DNA from: Cronobacter muytjensii ATCC 51329
GTDB lineage: Bacteria; Pseudomonadota; Gammaproteobacteria; Enterobacterales; Enterobacteriaceae
Reading direction: 5' to 3'
Assembly: GCF_001277195.1 (NCBI RefSeq)
Contig: NZ_CP012268.1
Location: forward strand, 3,100,001-3,164,000
DNA: 64,000 bases
The translations under genes were made by a program, and so were the position numbers. Position 1 is the first letter of the stretch. Each line of letters starts with the position of its first letter. The notes beneath the pieces are model-generated. The model worked only from the letters and a program-made list of their open reading frames with translations. It had not been told where the DNA came from and did no database searches. Shown one piece after another: positions 16,298 to 28,436 of the stretch.

Positions 16298-17101
16298 TTA
16301 CTTCTGCTCAGGTTTGCCGGGACTGAATTCGACGAGTAGCGGGTTGTGATCGGAGGCGCGGGTGACCAGCACGGAGGCTTCCTGGACAGCCAGGCCGCGA
16401 TAAAACACAAAATCGAGTGGACGACCGAACGCGCGGCGACGCTGGTCATCGGTAAAACGGACTTCACGCAGCGACATTTCGCGCGCGAAGCGGTACAACG
16501 CGTTCATTCTCGGGCGGCTCCAGGCGTTGAAATCGCCTGCCATGATCACCGGGCCGCTGTGATGACCAATCTGATCGCCGATAGGCCCCAGCTGTTTGCT
16601 GTAGACATCTACCCCAAGACTGAAATTAACCGCATGGATGTTAACTACCATCAGCAGGCGGCCATCCGGCAGTGGATAGACCGTCACCAGCGCGGATTTA
16701 GAGAGGCGCAGGATTGGCTCGCGCTCGCGCAGCGGGCAGCAGTAAACGGGATGAGCAGCAGAAAGCGTCATTACTCCTGACGGATGCTGCGGCAACACAA
16801 AAGCCGGCACCTGATCTGCCGCCAGATAGTTGGTGGTGGCGAATCGCACCAGCTCCGGTGTTGTCTGGGCCTCCTGCAACAGCACCAGATGCGCCTCTTT
16901 ACCAAAATTTTGCAGGACCGAGAGCCACTCAGCGCGCTGCTGCTTAAAGATGTTCCAGACCAGGACTCTGAGTGAGCCGTCTCCAGGCAAGGGTTCTCCG
17001 GCGGGTAATGCCTTCCCTATACTCGCAAACGATCCTGGCGCCAGAATGCGTTCTGCTGGCTGACCGGCGACATAGCGCATGGCATAAGTATGTTTTCGCA
17101 C
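16298..17101 (-). CDS. yafD: YafD, endonuclease/exonuclease/phosphatase-family protein
   Basis: 267 aa from a GTG start at 17101, supported by conservation of the N-terminus with E. coli (MRKHTYAMRYVAGQPAERIL). The EEP fold is evident: VLVWNIFKQQ, LVLLQEAQTT (metal-binding Glu), VNIHAVNF, MAGDFNAWSRPR, and RASDHNPLLVEF near the C-terminus (Asp-His). The substrate is not established; the fold includes AP endonucleases, phosphatases and nucleases. A 70-bp gap separates it from yafE on the same strand. Confidence 0.9.
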   Translation of the reverse strand: MRKHTYAMRYVAGQPAERILAPGSFASIGKALPAGEPLPGDGSLRVLVWNIFKQQRAEWLSVLQNFGKEAHLVLLQEAQTTPELVRFATTNYLAADQVPAFVLPQHPSGVMTLSAAHPVYCCPLREREPILRLSKSALVTVYPLPDGRLLMVVNIHAVNFSLGVDVYSKQLGPIGDQIGHHSGPVIMAGDFNAWSRPRMNALYRFAREMSLREVRFTDDQRRRAFGRPLDFVFYRGLAVQEASVLVTRASDHNPLLVEFSPGKPEQK

Positions 17102-17198
17102 GTTTCGCTGCTAACCCCTGTAGATGTGTTCGCAAGATAAGCGACCTTTACCAGTTATAGGGATTTTAGCTCACAGATGCAATGACCGTGGGGAAAGC

Positions 17199-17226
17199 AG
17201 AAGGAGCGCTTCCTGCGAAGCGCTCC
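17199..17226 (-). terminator. Terminator after the MFS transporter gene
   Basis: A 10-bp perfect stem (GGAGCGCTTC at 17203-17212 with 17217-17226), CTGC loop, followed on the minus strand by a T-rich tail, 7 bp beyond the transporter stop. Confidence 0.75.
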
Positions 17227-17232
17227 CGAAAA

Positions 17233-18408
17233 TCAGGCAAGTTTAAAGCTCGCGCGTTTATCGAGCCTGCCGCTCCAGATAATCAACGCCAGCGCCACCG
17301 CAACGATAAGCGCGCCTGTCCACGGTGTCTGGGACAGCCCGACTGTCTGCACCGTCTGGCCGCCAATGACCGAGCCCAGCGCGATACCAATGTTAAAGGC
17401 GGCGATATTCAGCCCGGAAGCGACATCCACCGCGCCTGGCGTATATTGCTCCGCCTTCTGCACCACATAGACCTGAAGCCCCGGTACGTTGCCAAACGCG
17501 AAGATCCCCATCACCAGAACCGTCACCAGCGCGGCATAGTGCATCGTCGCCGTAAACTGAAAGACCAGCAGCAATATTGCCAGCGCCGCGAAGATAAGCG
17601 TGAGCGCGGCGACAGCACCACGACGGTCGGCCAGCTTACCACCCCAGATATTCCCGACCGCAACGGAAATGCCGTAGCCCAACAGGATCCAGCTGACGGC
17701 GGCGGGAGAGAAACCTGCCAGCTCCTGCATCATCGGCGCCAGGAACGTAAAGGCGGTGAACACGCCGCCATAGCCCAGCGCAGTGATCGCATAGATCAAC
17801 AGCAGGCGCGGGTGCGTTAACACGCTCAGTTGATCCCGCAGGCTGGCCACCGCGCGACGAGGGATCTCTTTCGGCACCAGGACCATACTGCCGATCAGCG
17901 CCACCACGCCCAGCGCAGAGACGGCAAGAAATGTCTCACGCCAACCGAAATGCTGACCGATAAACGTCCCCAGCGGCACGCCGGTAACCAGCGCGACTGT
18001 CAGCCCACCGAACATAATGGCAATGGCCGATGCGGCTTTTTCTTTCGTGACCAGACTGGTGGCGATCGTAGAGCCGACGGAGAAGAAGACACCGTGAGCC
18101 AGCCCTGTCAGCAGACGCGCCGCAATTAACGTCTCATAGTCAGGCGCAAGCCAGGCCAGCAGATTCCCGGCGGTAAACAGCACCATCAGCCCGACAAGCA
18201 GTTGCTTGCGGGGCATAGCGCCAGTGAGCGCCGTCAGCACGGGCGCGCCGATGGCAACACCCAGCGCATAGACGGAAACCAGCAACCCGGCGGAAGGCAG
18301 CGTAACGGAGAGCTGCTGCGCGATGGTGGGCACCAAGCCCACGATAACAAATTCAGTTGTGCCTATCGCAAAGGCGCTAATGGTTAATGCAAGTAATGCC
18401 AGCGGCAT
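17233..18408 (-). CDS. MFS transporter, DHA1-type (AraJ/YdhP-like efflux family)
   Basis: 391 aa, predominantly hydrophobic, consistent with 12 transmembrane helices. It opens MPLALLALTISAFAIGTTEF and carries GLVPTIAQQLSV in the first loop. The loop 2-3 motif is GAMPRKQLL; GGKLADRRGA occurs at the loop 8-9 equivalent. This combination is typical of drug or sugar efflux MFS proteins. E. coli has no gene here. It is divergent from yafC (LysR), so local regulation by YafC is a reasonable inference. The substrate is unknown; no gene symbol is given. ATG at 18408 follows GGAGTGAATT. Confidence 0.88.
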   Translation of the reverse strand: MPLALLALTISAFAIGTTEFVIVGLVPTIAQQLSVTLPSAGLLVSVYALGVAIGAPVLTALTGAMPRKQLLVGLMVLFTAGNLLAWLAPDYETLIAARLLTGLAHGVFFSVGSTIATSLVTKEKAASAIAIMFGGLTVALVTGVPLGTFIGQHFGWRETFLAVSALGVVALIGSMVLVPKEIPRRAVASLRDQLSVLTHPRLLLIYAITALGYGGVFTAFTFLAPMMQELAGFSPAAVSWILLGYGISVAVGNIWGGKLADRRGAVAALTLIFAALAILLLVFQFTATMHYAALVTVLVMGIFAFGNVPGLQVYVVQKAEQYTPGAVDVASGLNIAAFNIGIALGSVIGGQTVQTVGLSQTPWTGALIVAVALALIIWSGRLDKRASFKLA

Positions 18409-18416
18409 AATTCACT

Positions 18417-18448
18417 CCATACTGTGTCGTTGATGACGTGCAGTATGG
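18417..18448. promoter_or_regulatory. 32-bp inverted repeat between yafC and the MFS gene
   Basis: Perfect 8-bp arms CCATACTG (18417-18424) and CAGTATGG (18441-18448) are separated by 16 bp. They lie 8 bp upstream of the MFS start codon in the 101-bp divergent intergenic region. The left arm touches the MFS Shine-Dalgarno sequence. It may be an operator for YafC or another regulator, or an mRNA hairpin limiting ribosome access. Confidence 0.5.
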
Positions 18449-18509
18449 CGCTGTGGTTAAATAACAAAAATATGCAAAGTCTCAATACAATTTTGCCTTC
18501 GGAGCAATA

Positions 18510-19397
18510 ATGAAAGCTTCTTCTGATGAACTGATTATTTTCGTCGCGGTCGTGGAGAGCGGAAGCTTTAGCCGGGCGGCGGAGCAGCTCAATCTTGCAA
18601 ATTCCGCCGTCAGCCGGACAGTAAAAAAGCTGGAGATGAAACTTGGCGTCAGCTTGCTCAACCGTACTACGCGCCAGCTGAGCCTGACGGAAGAAGGAGA
18701 GCGTTACTTCCGTCGTGTTCAGCTGGTGTTGCAGGAGATGGGGGCTGCGGAAACCGAACTGATGGAAAGCCGGCAAACGCCGCGCGGGCTGCTGCGGATC
18801 GATGCTGCCACGCCGGTGATCCTGCATCTGTTAATGCCGATGATTAAACCCTTTCGCGAGCGCTACCCGGAGGTCACGCTCTCGCTGGTTTCTTCTGAGA
18901 CCTTTATTAATCTCATCGAGCGTAAAGTGGATGTGGCGATCCGCGCGGGTACGCTGACTGATTCAAGTCTCCGGGCACGCCCGCTATTTACCAGCTTCAG
19001 GAAAATCGTTGCCGCCCCTGACTATCTTGAGCATCACGGTACGCCAGCCACTATTTGCGATCTTAAAGCTCACGTTTGTTTAGGCTTCACGGAGCCAGTG
19101 ACGCTTAACACCTGGCCAGTCGCCTGTGAAGACGGGCAGTTGCTGGAGATTAAGCCCGGGATGACATCTAATAGCGGCGAGACGCTCAAACAACTGTGCC
19201 TGAACGGCAATGGCATTGCCTGCCTGTCAGATTACATGATCGATAAAGAGATAGAACGAGGTGAACTGGTGGAATTACTGGCAGAGTACCGTCTGCCGGT
19301 GGAGATGCCTTTCAGTGCGGTATATTACAGCGATCGCGCTGTCAGTACGCGCATCAGGACGTTTATCGATTTCCTGAGCGAGCAGATAAAAAAATAG
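18510..19397 (+). CDS. yafC: YafC, LysR-family transcriptional regulator
   Basis: 295 aa, slightly shorter than E. coli YafC (304) through a shorter C-terminus. The N-terminal helix-turn-helix is clear (SGSFSRAAEQLNLANSAVSR, about residues 17-36). The LysR substrate-binding domain spans about residues 88-290 and contains RVDVAIR-type sequence (RKVDVAIRAGTLTDSSLRAR). The effector is unknown. The ATG at 18510 follows GGAG. The stop codon lies inside the palindromic terminator of convergent dkgB. It faces an MFS gene absent from E. coli, giving a classical LysR-divergent-target layout. Confidence 0.92.
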   Translation: MKASSDELIIFVAVVESGSFSRAAEQLNLANSAVSRTVKKLEMKLGVSLLNRTTRQLSLTEEGERYFRRVQLVLQEMGAAETELMESRQTPRGLLRIDAATPVILHLLMPMIKPFRERYPEVTLSLVSSETFINLIERKVDVAIRAGTLTDSSLRARPLFTSFRKIVAAPDYLEHHGTPATICDLKAHVCLGFTEPVTLNTWPVACEDGQLLEIKPGMTSNSGETLKQLCLNGNGIACLSDYMIDKEIERGELVELLAEYRLPVEMPFSAVYYSDRAVSTRIRTFIDFLSEQIKK

Positions 19398-19412
19398 CCC
19401 CCGCGGGGGCTA
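19386..19412 (-). terminator. Terminator of dkgB overlapping the yafC stop codon
   Basis: An 18-bp perfect palindrome (TAGCCCCCG-CGGGGGCTA, 19395-19412) is followed on the minus strand by seven T residues. It begins 6 bp after the dkgB stop. The yafC stop codon TAG at 19395-19397 is the first triplet of the palindrome. Confidence 0.85.
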
Positions 19413-19417
19413 TACCG

Positions 19418-20221
19418 TTAATCCCATGCCGGAGCCAGTCCGTCAGGGCTAACCAGACGCTCGTTGCGATCGAGCGCGGCGATAGCTGCCATATCGTCTG
19501 CATCCAGCTGCAGCGTCAAGGCCCCCAGATTACTCTGCAGGTTTTCACGCTTCGTCGAAGACGGTATTACAGCGTATCCCTGCGCCATCGCCCAGCTTAA
19601 AATGACCTGCGCAGGCGTGGCCTGATGCTTCTGCGCGATCTGGCCAATCACCTCATCCTTAAGCGCATTACCATATGCCAGCGTCATATAAGACGTAATG
19701 TGAATGCCGTGCGCCTGCGCCCATTCGGCAACCTTTCGGTTTTGCAGATATGGCGACAGCTCAATCTGGTTAGTAGCAATCTGATCGGCGCCAATGGCAT
19801 CAATGGCTTCCTGCATCAACGCAATCGTGAAATTAGAAATGCCGATTTCTCGCGTCAGCCCCTGTGCTTTAGCTTCAAGCAGCGTATTCAGCGATTCCGC
19901 TACGCTCACAGCGTTACCCGGTGAAGGCCAGTGAATCAGAGTCAGATCGACATAGTCGGTGCGCAGCTTCTCCAGGCTTTCTTTCAGGCTGGGGATGAGA
20001 CGATCCTTGCTGAGGTTTTCTGTCCAGATTTTAGTGGTGATATAAAGCGATTCGCGTGCAATGCCGCTTTCCTCAATAGCCTGCCCGACTGCCGCTTCAT
20101 TACCATAAATTTGTGCGGTATCAATGGCACGATAGCCTGATGCCAGCGCGTCTTTTACCGATGCGATAACGACGTCATCTTTCAGGCGGAATGTGCCCAA
20201 ACCGAATGCAGGAACTGTCAT
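19418..20221 (-). CDS. dkgB: 2,5-diketo-D-gluconate reductase B / methylglyoxal reductase (aldo-keto reductase)
   Basis: 267 aa, the same as E. coli DkgB (YafB). The AKR fold is recognisable: YRAIDTAQIYGNEAAVGQAI with catalytic Asp and Tyr, LTLIHWPSP with catalytic His, and the C-terminal NADPH-binding IPSSTKRENLQSNL. It reduces 2,5-diketogluconate and methylglyoxal using NADPH. It lies between the rRNA operon and yafC on the minus strand, with an AT-rich upstream region of about 110 bp. Confidence 0.95.
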   Translation of the reverse strand: MTVPAFGLGTFRLKDDVVIASVKDALASGYRAIDTAQIYGNEAAVGQAIEESGIARESLYITTKIWTENLSKDRLIPSLKESLEKLRTDYVDLTLIHWPSPGNAVSVAESLNTLLEAKAQGLTREIGISNFTIALMQEAIDAIGADQIATNQIELSPYLQNRKVAEWAQAHGIHITSYMTLAYGNALKDEVIGQIAQKHQATPAQVILSWAMAQGYAVIPSSTKRENLQSNLGALTLQLDADDMAAIAALDRNERLVSPDGLAPAWD

Positions 20222-20333
20222 GTTTTACCTCTCTTTTAAAAGCTGGAGAGGATTATCGAAGGGATGGAGGCAGCGAAAAAGAGCAATAAAAGCAGGAGTT
20301 TTTTGCTAAAAAAGCAATTGAAATGATAAAGAC

Positions 20334-20365
20334 GAAAAAAAACCCTGAGCATTTGCTCAGGGCTT
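20334..20365 (-). terminator. Terminator of the rRNA operon
   Basis: Stem GCCCTGAGC/GCTCAGGGT with AAAT loop (about 20342-20363) followed on the minus strand by a run of eight T. It sits 10 bp beyond the distal tRNA-Asp. Confidence 0.9.
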
Positions 20366-20374
20366 CTTAATAAG

Positions 20375-20451
20375 TGGCGGAACGGACGGGACTCGAACCC
20401 GCGACCCCCTGCGTGACAGGCAGGTATTCTAACCGACTGAACTACCGCTCC
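20375..20451 (-). tRNA. aspU: tRNA-Asp (GUC anticodon), distal gene of the rRNA operon
   Basis: A 77-nt cloverleaf with encoded CCA, identical to the copy at 10,980-11,056. It lies 52 bp downstream of the 5S gene and before the operon terminator, the aspU position of E. coli rrnH. It is co-transcribed with the rRNAs. Confidence 0.97.
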
Positions 20452-20503
20452 ACCGAATTTCGTCACACCACCGGATTATGGTTCCGGCTTACTGCTTAAT
20501 TTG

Positions 20504-20623
20504 ATGCCTGGCAGTTCCCTACTCTCGCATGGGGAGGCCCCACACTACCATCGGCGCTACGGCGTTTCACTTCTGAGTTCGGCATGGGGTCAGGTGGGAC
20601 CACCGCGCTACAGCCGCCAGGCA
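20504..20623 (-). rRNA. rrfH: 5S ribosomal RNA
   Basis: 120 nt. The minus-strand 5' end is TGCCTGGCGGCTGTAGCGCG and the 3' end CTGCCAGGCAT; the two ends pair to form helix I. The internal GACCCCATGCCGAACTCAG segment is universal in enterobacterial 5S rRNA. Confidence 0.97.
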
Positions 20624-20714
20624 AATTCTGTCCGTCCACCGCGTACCGCCATGAACGTTTATCCGTCACAAGCTGAATATCATCTCTCAACACGCCAGAC
20701 TTCTTTGGCGTTGT

Positions 20715-23618
<2,904 letters not shown>

Positions 23619-23734
23619 TCACAACCCGAAGAAGTCTTCGTGCTGCGAGTTTGAGAGACTCTGACACACCGCGCATTCCCTGTTTACGGAAGAATGCAGC
23701 AGCATGTCTGTTTCAATTTTCAGCTTGTTCCGGA

Positions 23735-23746
23735 TTGTTAAAGAGC
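23735..23746 (-). promoter_or_regulatory. Spacer boxA antitermination element
   Basis: GCTCTTTAACAA on the minus strand lies between tRNA-Ala and 23S. It is the second boxA of rRNA operons, which loads NusB-S10 and associated factors for antitermination. The spacer as a whole is 23,619-24,041 and holds only the two tRNAs, this element and the processing stems. Confidence 0.85.
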
Positions 23747-23787
23747 AAATACTTCGCAGTATACTCAGTGAGTACACTCTGAAGTGA

Positions 23788-23863
23788 TGGTGGAGCTATG
23801 CGGGATCGAACCGCAGACCTCCTGCGTGCAAAGCAGGCGCTCTCCCAGCTGAGCTATAGCCCC
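23788..23863 (-). tRNA. alaV: tRNA-Ala (UGC anticodon) in the 16S-23S spacer
   Basis: 76 nt, starting GGGGCTATAGCTCAGCTGGG on the minus strand, with anticodon loop TTTGCAC and encoded CCA. It follows tRNA-Ile in the spacer, the arrangement of E. coli rrnA, rrnD and rrnH. Confidence 0.97.
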
Positions 23864-23896
23864 ATCGTAGTTAAACCTCTTCAACTCCTGAGGAGT

Positions 23897-23973
<77 letters not shown>

Positions 23974-24041
23974 GTAGAGGTTTTGCTTCTTTACTTTCTA
24001 TCAGACAATCTGTGTGAGCACGCGAGGTTGTATCTTGCAGG

Positions 24042-25583
<1,542 letters not shown>

Positions 25584-25720
25584 AAAGTTTGATGCTCAAA
25601 GAATTAAACTGTTAGTTCGTAATGAATTAACTGTTGTTCACTTGAGACTTGATATTCGTTTATCGTCCGTAGACGTTAAGATATCAGTGCCCCGAGTGCC
25701 CACACAGATTGTCTGATAAA

Positions 25721-25732
25721 TTGTTAAAGAGC
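25721..25732 (-). promoter_or_regulatory. Leader boxA of the rRNA operon
   Basis: GCTCTTTAACAA on the minus strand, about 140 bp upstream of 16S, is followed by a conserved leader (TTATCAGACAATCTGTGTGG). It nucleates the rRNA antitermination complex. The leader 25,584-25,770 has no gene. Confidence 0.88.
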
Positions 25733-25772
25733 GGCGCGACGCGGCCTTCAGCCTGCTGTCGCGAGGTGGCGT

Positions 25773-25800
25773 ATATTACGCTTTCCTCTTTCAGAGTCAA
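25773..25800 (-). promoter_or_regulatory. rRNA operon promoter P2
   Basis: Minus-strand -35 TTGACT (25795-25800), a 16-bp spacer and -10 TAATAT (25773-25778). The sequence matches enterobacterial rrn P2. Confidence 0.85.
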
Positions 25801-25881
25801 CCCTTAATTTCAGGATTTTTCTCTTTCCGACTCACCGTCGCTGTGTGATGTTCTTCATCAGCGCCGTGTCGATGGAGGCGC

Positions 25882-25909
25882 ATTATAGGGAGCCGAGACG
25901 TAATGGCAA
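25882..25909 (-). promoter_or_regulatory. rRNA operon promoter P1
   Basis: Minus-strand -35 TTGCCA (25904-25909), a 16-bp spacer and -10 TATAAT (25882-25887), followed by the discriminator GCGCC. This 16-bp spacing and GC-rich discriminator are the hallmarks of ppGpp/DksA-sensitive rrn P1. Upstream A-tracts (25,918-25,930) resemble an UP element. gmhB ends 55 bp further upstream on the same strand. Confidence 0.9.
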
Positions 25910-25964
25910 GCGGAAAACATAAAAAAAATCACGACCGCTCACCTTTTCGTCATTGCGTACGTTT

Positions 25965-26525
25965 TTAGCGCTTTTTGATGGCCTCCGGCAGTGCAGACAG
26001 GCTATTTAATACCCAATTCGCCGCTGCTTCTGCTTCCGGCGTCACAGGTTTGCCGGTACGCACCAATACTTTTGTGCCGACGCCTGCCGCTGCTGCAGCC
26101 TGCATATCTTCTAATTTATCGCCCACCATATAAGAAGCAGCCATATCGATGTGCAGAAAATCCCGGGCAGAGATAAGCATGCCTGGCTGCGGCTTGCGGC
26201 AATCGCAGTTCTGGCGGAACGCTTCTACCGCCCCTTCAGGGTGATGCGGGCAATAGTAGATGCCGTCGAGATCGACCCCCCGGTCAGCGAGTGACCAGTC
26301 CATCCATTCAGTCAGTTGCTCAAACTGCGCTTCCGTGAACTTACCCCGCGCAATGCCGGACTGATTCGTCACCAGCACCAGTGCAAAGCCCATTTCCTTT
26401 AGCTCACGCATCGCCTCGATAACGCCATCAATGAATTCAAACCGATCGATTTCGTGCACATAACCGTGATCGATATTAATCGTGCCGTCACGGTCGAGAA
26501 AAATTGCCGGTACAGATTTAGCCAC
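25965..26525 (-). CDS. gmhB: D-glycero-beta-D-manno-heptose 1,7-bisphosphate 7-phosphatase
   Basis: 186 aa (191 in E. coli, shorter by a few C-terminal residues). GTG start at 26525 after AGGAG, as in E. coli. The HAD-phosphatase motif I is IFLDRDGTIN (nucleophile and general-acid Asp), motif II VTNQSGIARG, and motif IV MVGDKLEDMQAA. A zinc-site CPHHPEG...CDCRKP is present. It removes the 7-phosphate in ADP-heptose synthesis and so works with GmhA, encoded 19 kb away in this window. It is divergent from metN. Confidence 0.96.
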   Translation of the reverse strand: MAKSVPAIFLDRDGTINIDHGYVHEIDRFEFIDGVIEAMRELKEMGFALVLVTNQSGIARGKFTEAQFEQLTEWMDWSLADRGVDLDGIYYCPHHPEGAVEAFRQNCDCRKPQPGMLISARDFLHIDMAASYMVGDKLEDMQAAAAAGVGTKVLVRTGKPVTPEAEAAANWVLNSLSALPEAIKKR

Positions 26526-26614
26526 CTGAAAAACTCCTGCCTTAAATAATGCTGTCTAGTATCGCATGATTCCTGGACGGAGAAAGCGCTCATTGCTGAC
26601 AGTCAGATTGATTT

Positions 26615-26638
26615 AGACGTCTGGATGCCTTAACATCC
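26615..26638. promoter_or_regulatory. MetJ operator (tandem met boxes) upstream of metN
   Basis: Three consecutive 8-bp boxes: AGACGTCT (perfect consensus, 26615-26622), GGATGCCT and TAACATCC (weaker). It lies 78 bp upstream of metN. MetJ with S-adenosylmethionine represses the transporter when methionine is plentiful. Confidence 0.88.
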
Positions 26639-26715
26639 ATTCTGTTTACGGTCACCGGCCGTATAAAGCAGAACAAAATGCCACGGCTAACTCCTATAAG
26701 ATAATAAATAACCAG

Positions 26716-27747
26716 ATGATCAAACTGTCCAATATCACCAAAGTGTTCCAGCAGGGAAACCGCACCATACAGGCGCTGAATAATGTCAGCCTGCATGTCC
26801 CGGCCGGGCAGATTTATGGCGTGATTGGCGCTTCCGGCGCCGGTAAGAGCACGCTCATCCGCTGCGTCAACCTGCTTGAGCGCCCAACTCAGGGCAGCGT
26901 ACTGGTTGACAGCCAGGAGCTGACCGCGCTTTCTGAATCGGAACTAACCAAAGCCCGTCGCCAGATTGGCATGATTTTCCAGCATTTTAATCTGCTGGCT
27001 TCGCGCACTGTTTTTGGCAACGTTGCGCTCCCGCTGGAGCTGGACAACATGCCACGGGATGAAATCAAACGTCGCGTTAACGAGCTGCTGGAGCTGGTTG
27101 GTCTGAGCGAAAAGCAGGACGCGTATCCGGCGAATCTCTCCGGCGGCCAGAAACAGCGCGTAGCGATCGCCCGCGCGCTGGCGAGCAACCCGAAAGTGCT
27201 GCTGTGCGATGAAGCCACCAGCGCGCTCGACCCGGCCACCACCCGCTCTATACTGGAACTGTTAAAAGACATCAACCGTCGTCTGGGCCTGACAATCCTG
27301 CTTATCACCCATGAAATGGACGTGGTGAAGCGCATCTGTGACTGCGTCGCGGTTATCAGCAATGGCGAGCTCATTGAGCAAGACAGCGTCAGTGAAGTGT
27401 TCTCACATCCGAAAACGCCGCTGGCCCAGCAGTTTATTCAGTCCACGCTGCATCTCGATATACCGGAAGATTACGCCCAGCGTCTTAATGCGCAATCCAG
27501 CGAGAGCCGCGTACCGCTGCTGCGTCTCGAATTCACCGGTCAGTCGGTCGACGCCCCGCTTCTTTCCGAAACGGCGCGTCGTTATAACGTCAACAACAAT
27601 ATCATCAGCGCGCAGATGGATTACGCCGGCGGCGTTAAGTTCGGCATCATGCTGACCGAAATGCACGGCACTCAGGAAGAAACACAAGCGGCTATCGCTT
27701 ACCTGCAACAACATCATGTAAAAGTAGAGGTGCTGGGTTATGTCTGA
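26716..27747 (+). CDS. metN: Methionine ABC transporter, ATP-binding subunit
   Basis: 343 aa, as in E. coli. Walker A GASGAGKST is at about residues 38-46, signature LSGGQKQRVAIARA near 140, and Walker B VLLCDEATSALD. The C-terminal ACT-like regulatory domain (about 265-343, VPLLRLEFTGQSVDAPLL) binds L-methionine and trans-inhibits uptake (established for E. coli MetNI). The stop overlaps metI by 8 bp, indicating translational coupling. Confidence 0.97.
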   Translation: MIKLSNITKVFQQGNRTIQALNNVSLHVPAGQIYGVIGASGAGKSTLIRCVNLLERPTQGSVLVDSQELTALSESELTKARRQIGMIFQHFNLLASRTVFGNVALPLELDNMPRDEIKRRVNELLELVGLSEKQDAYPANLSGGQKQRVAIARALASNPKVLLCDEATSALDPATTRSILELLKDINRRLGLTILLITHEMDVVKRICDCVAVISNGELIEQDSVSEVFSHPKTPLAQQFIQSTLHLDIPEDYAQRLNAQSSESRVPLLRLEFTGQSVDAPLLSETARRYNVNNNIISAQMDYAGGVKFGIMLTEMHGTQEETQAAIAYLQQHHVKVEVLGYV

Positions 27748-28393
27748 AGCAATGATGGGGTTACTGGTGCGAGGCGTCTGGGAGACGCTGGCGATGACCT
27801 TTGTCTCCGGCTTTTTCGGTTTCGTCATTGGCCTGCCGGTCGGCGTGCTGCTGTACGTCACGCGTCCGGGCCAGATCATCGAAAACGCGAAACTTTATCG
27901 CGTTCTCTCCGCGCTGGTGAATATCTTCCGCTCCATTCCTTTTATTATCTTACTGGTATGGATGATTCCGTTTACCCGCGTGATTGTCGGCACCTCGATT
28001 GGTCTGCAGGCGGCTATCGTGCCGCTGACGGTCGGCGCGGCACCGTTTATCGCCCGTATGGTTGAAAACGCGCTGCTGGAGATCCCATCGGGTCTTATCG
28101 AAGCGTCGCGCGCCATGGGCGCCACGCCGATGCAGATCGTCCGTAAGGTACTGCTGCCGGAAGCGTTACCGGGCCTCGTTAACGCCGCCACTATTACGCT
28201 AATCACTCTGGTGGGCTATTCCGCGATGGGTGGCGCGGTCGGCGCAGGGGGGCTTGGGCAGATCGGCTATCAGTACGGTTATATCGGCTATAACGCGACC
28301 GTGATGAACACCGTATTAGTATTACTGGTGGTACTGGTGTATTTAATTCAATTCTCAGGCGATCGCATCGTCCGGGCTGTCACTCATAAGTAA
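27740..28393 (+). CDS. metI: Methionine ABC transporter, permease subunit
   Basis: 217 aa, five hydrophobic transmembrane segments. The coupling helix EAA motif is EASRAMGATPMQIVRKVLLPEALPG near residue 117-141. It forms the MetI dimer in the inner membrane through which D- and L-methionine pass. It starts inside metN. Confidence 0.97.
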   Translation: MSEAMMGLLVRGVWETLAMTFVSGFFGFVIGLPVGVLLYVTRPGQIIENAKLYRVLSALVNIFRSIPFIILLVWMIPFTRVIVGTSIGLQAAIVPLTVGAAPFIARMVENALLEIPSGLIEASRAMGATPMQIVRKVLLPEALPGLVNAATITLITLVGYSAMGGAVGAGGLGQIGYQYGYIGYNATVMNTVLVLLVVLVYLIQFSGDRIVRAVTHK

Positions 28394-28436
28394 CGTTTAC
28401 ACACAACATCAATATACTTTCAGTTAAGGAATGGTT

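Noticed and set aside
16228..16467. N-terminal extension of YafE to 336 aa
   Set aside because: The extension overlaps the yafD 3' end, has no ribosome-binding site and does not resemble the family; the ATG at 16227 has ideal spacing from AAGGA.
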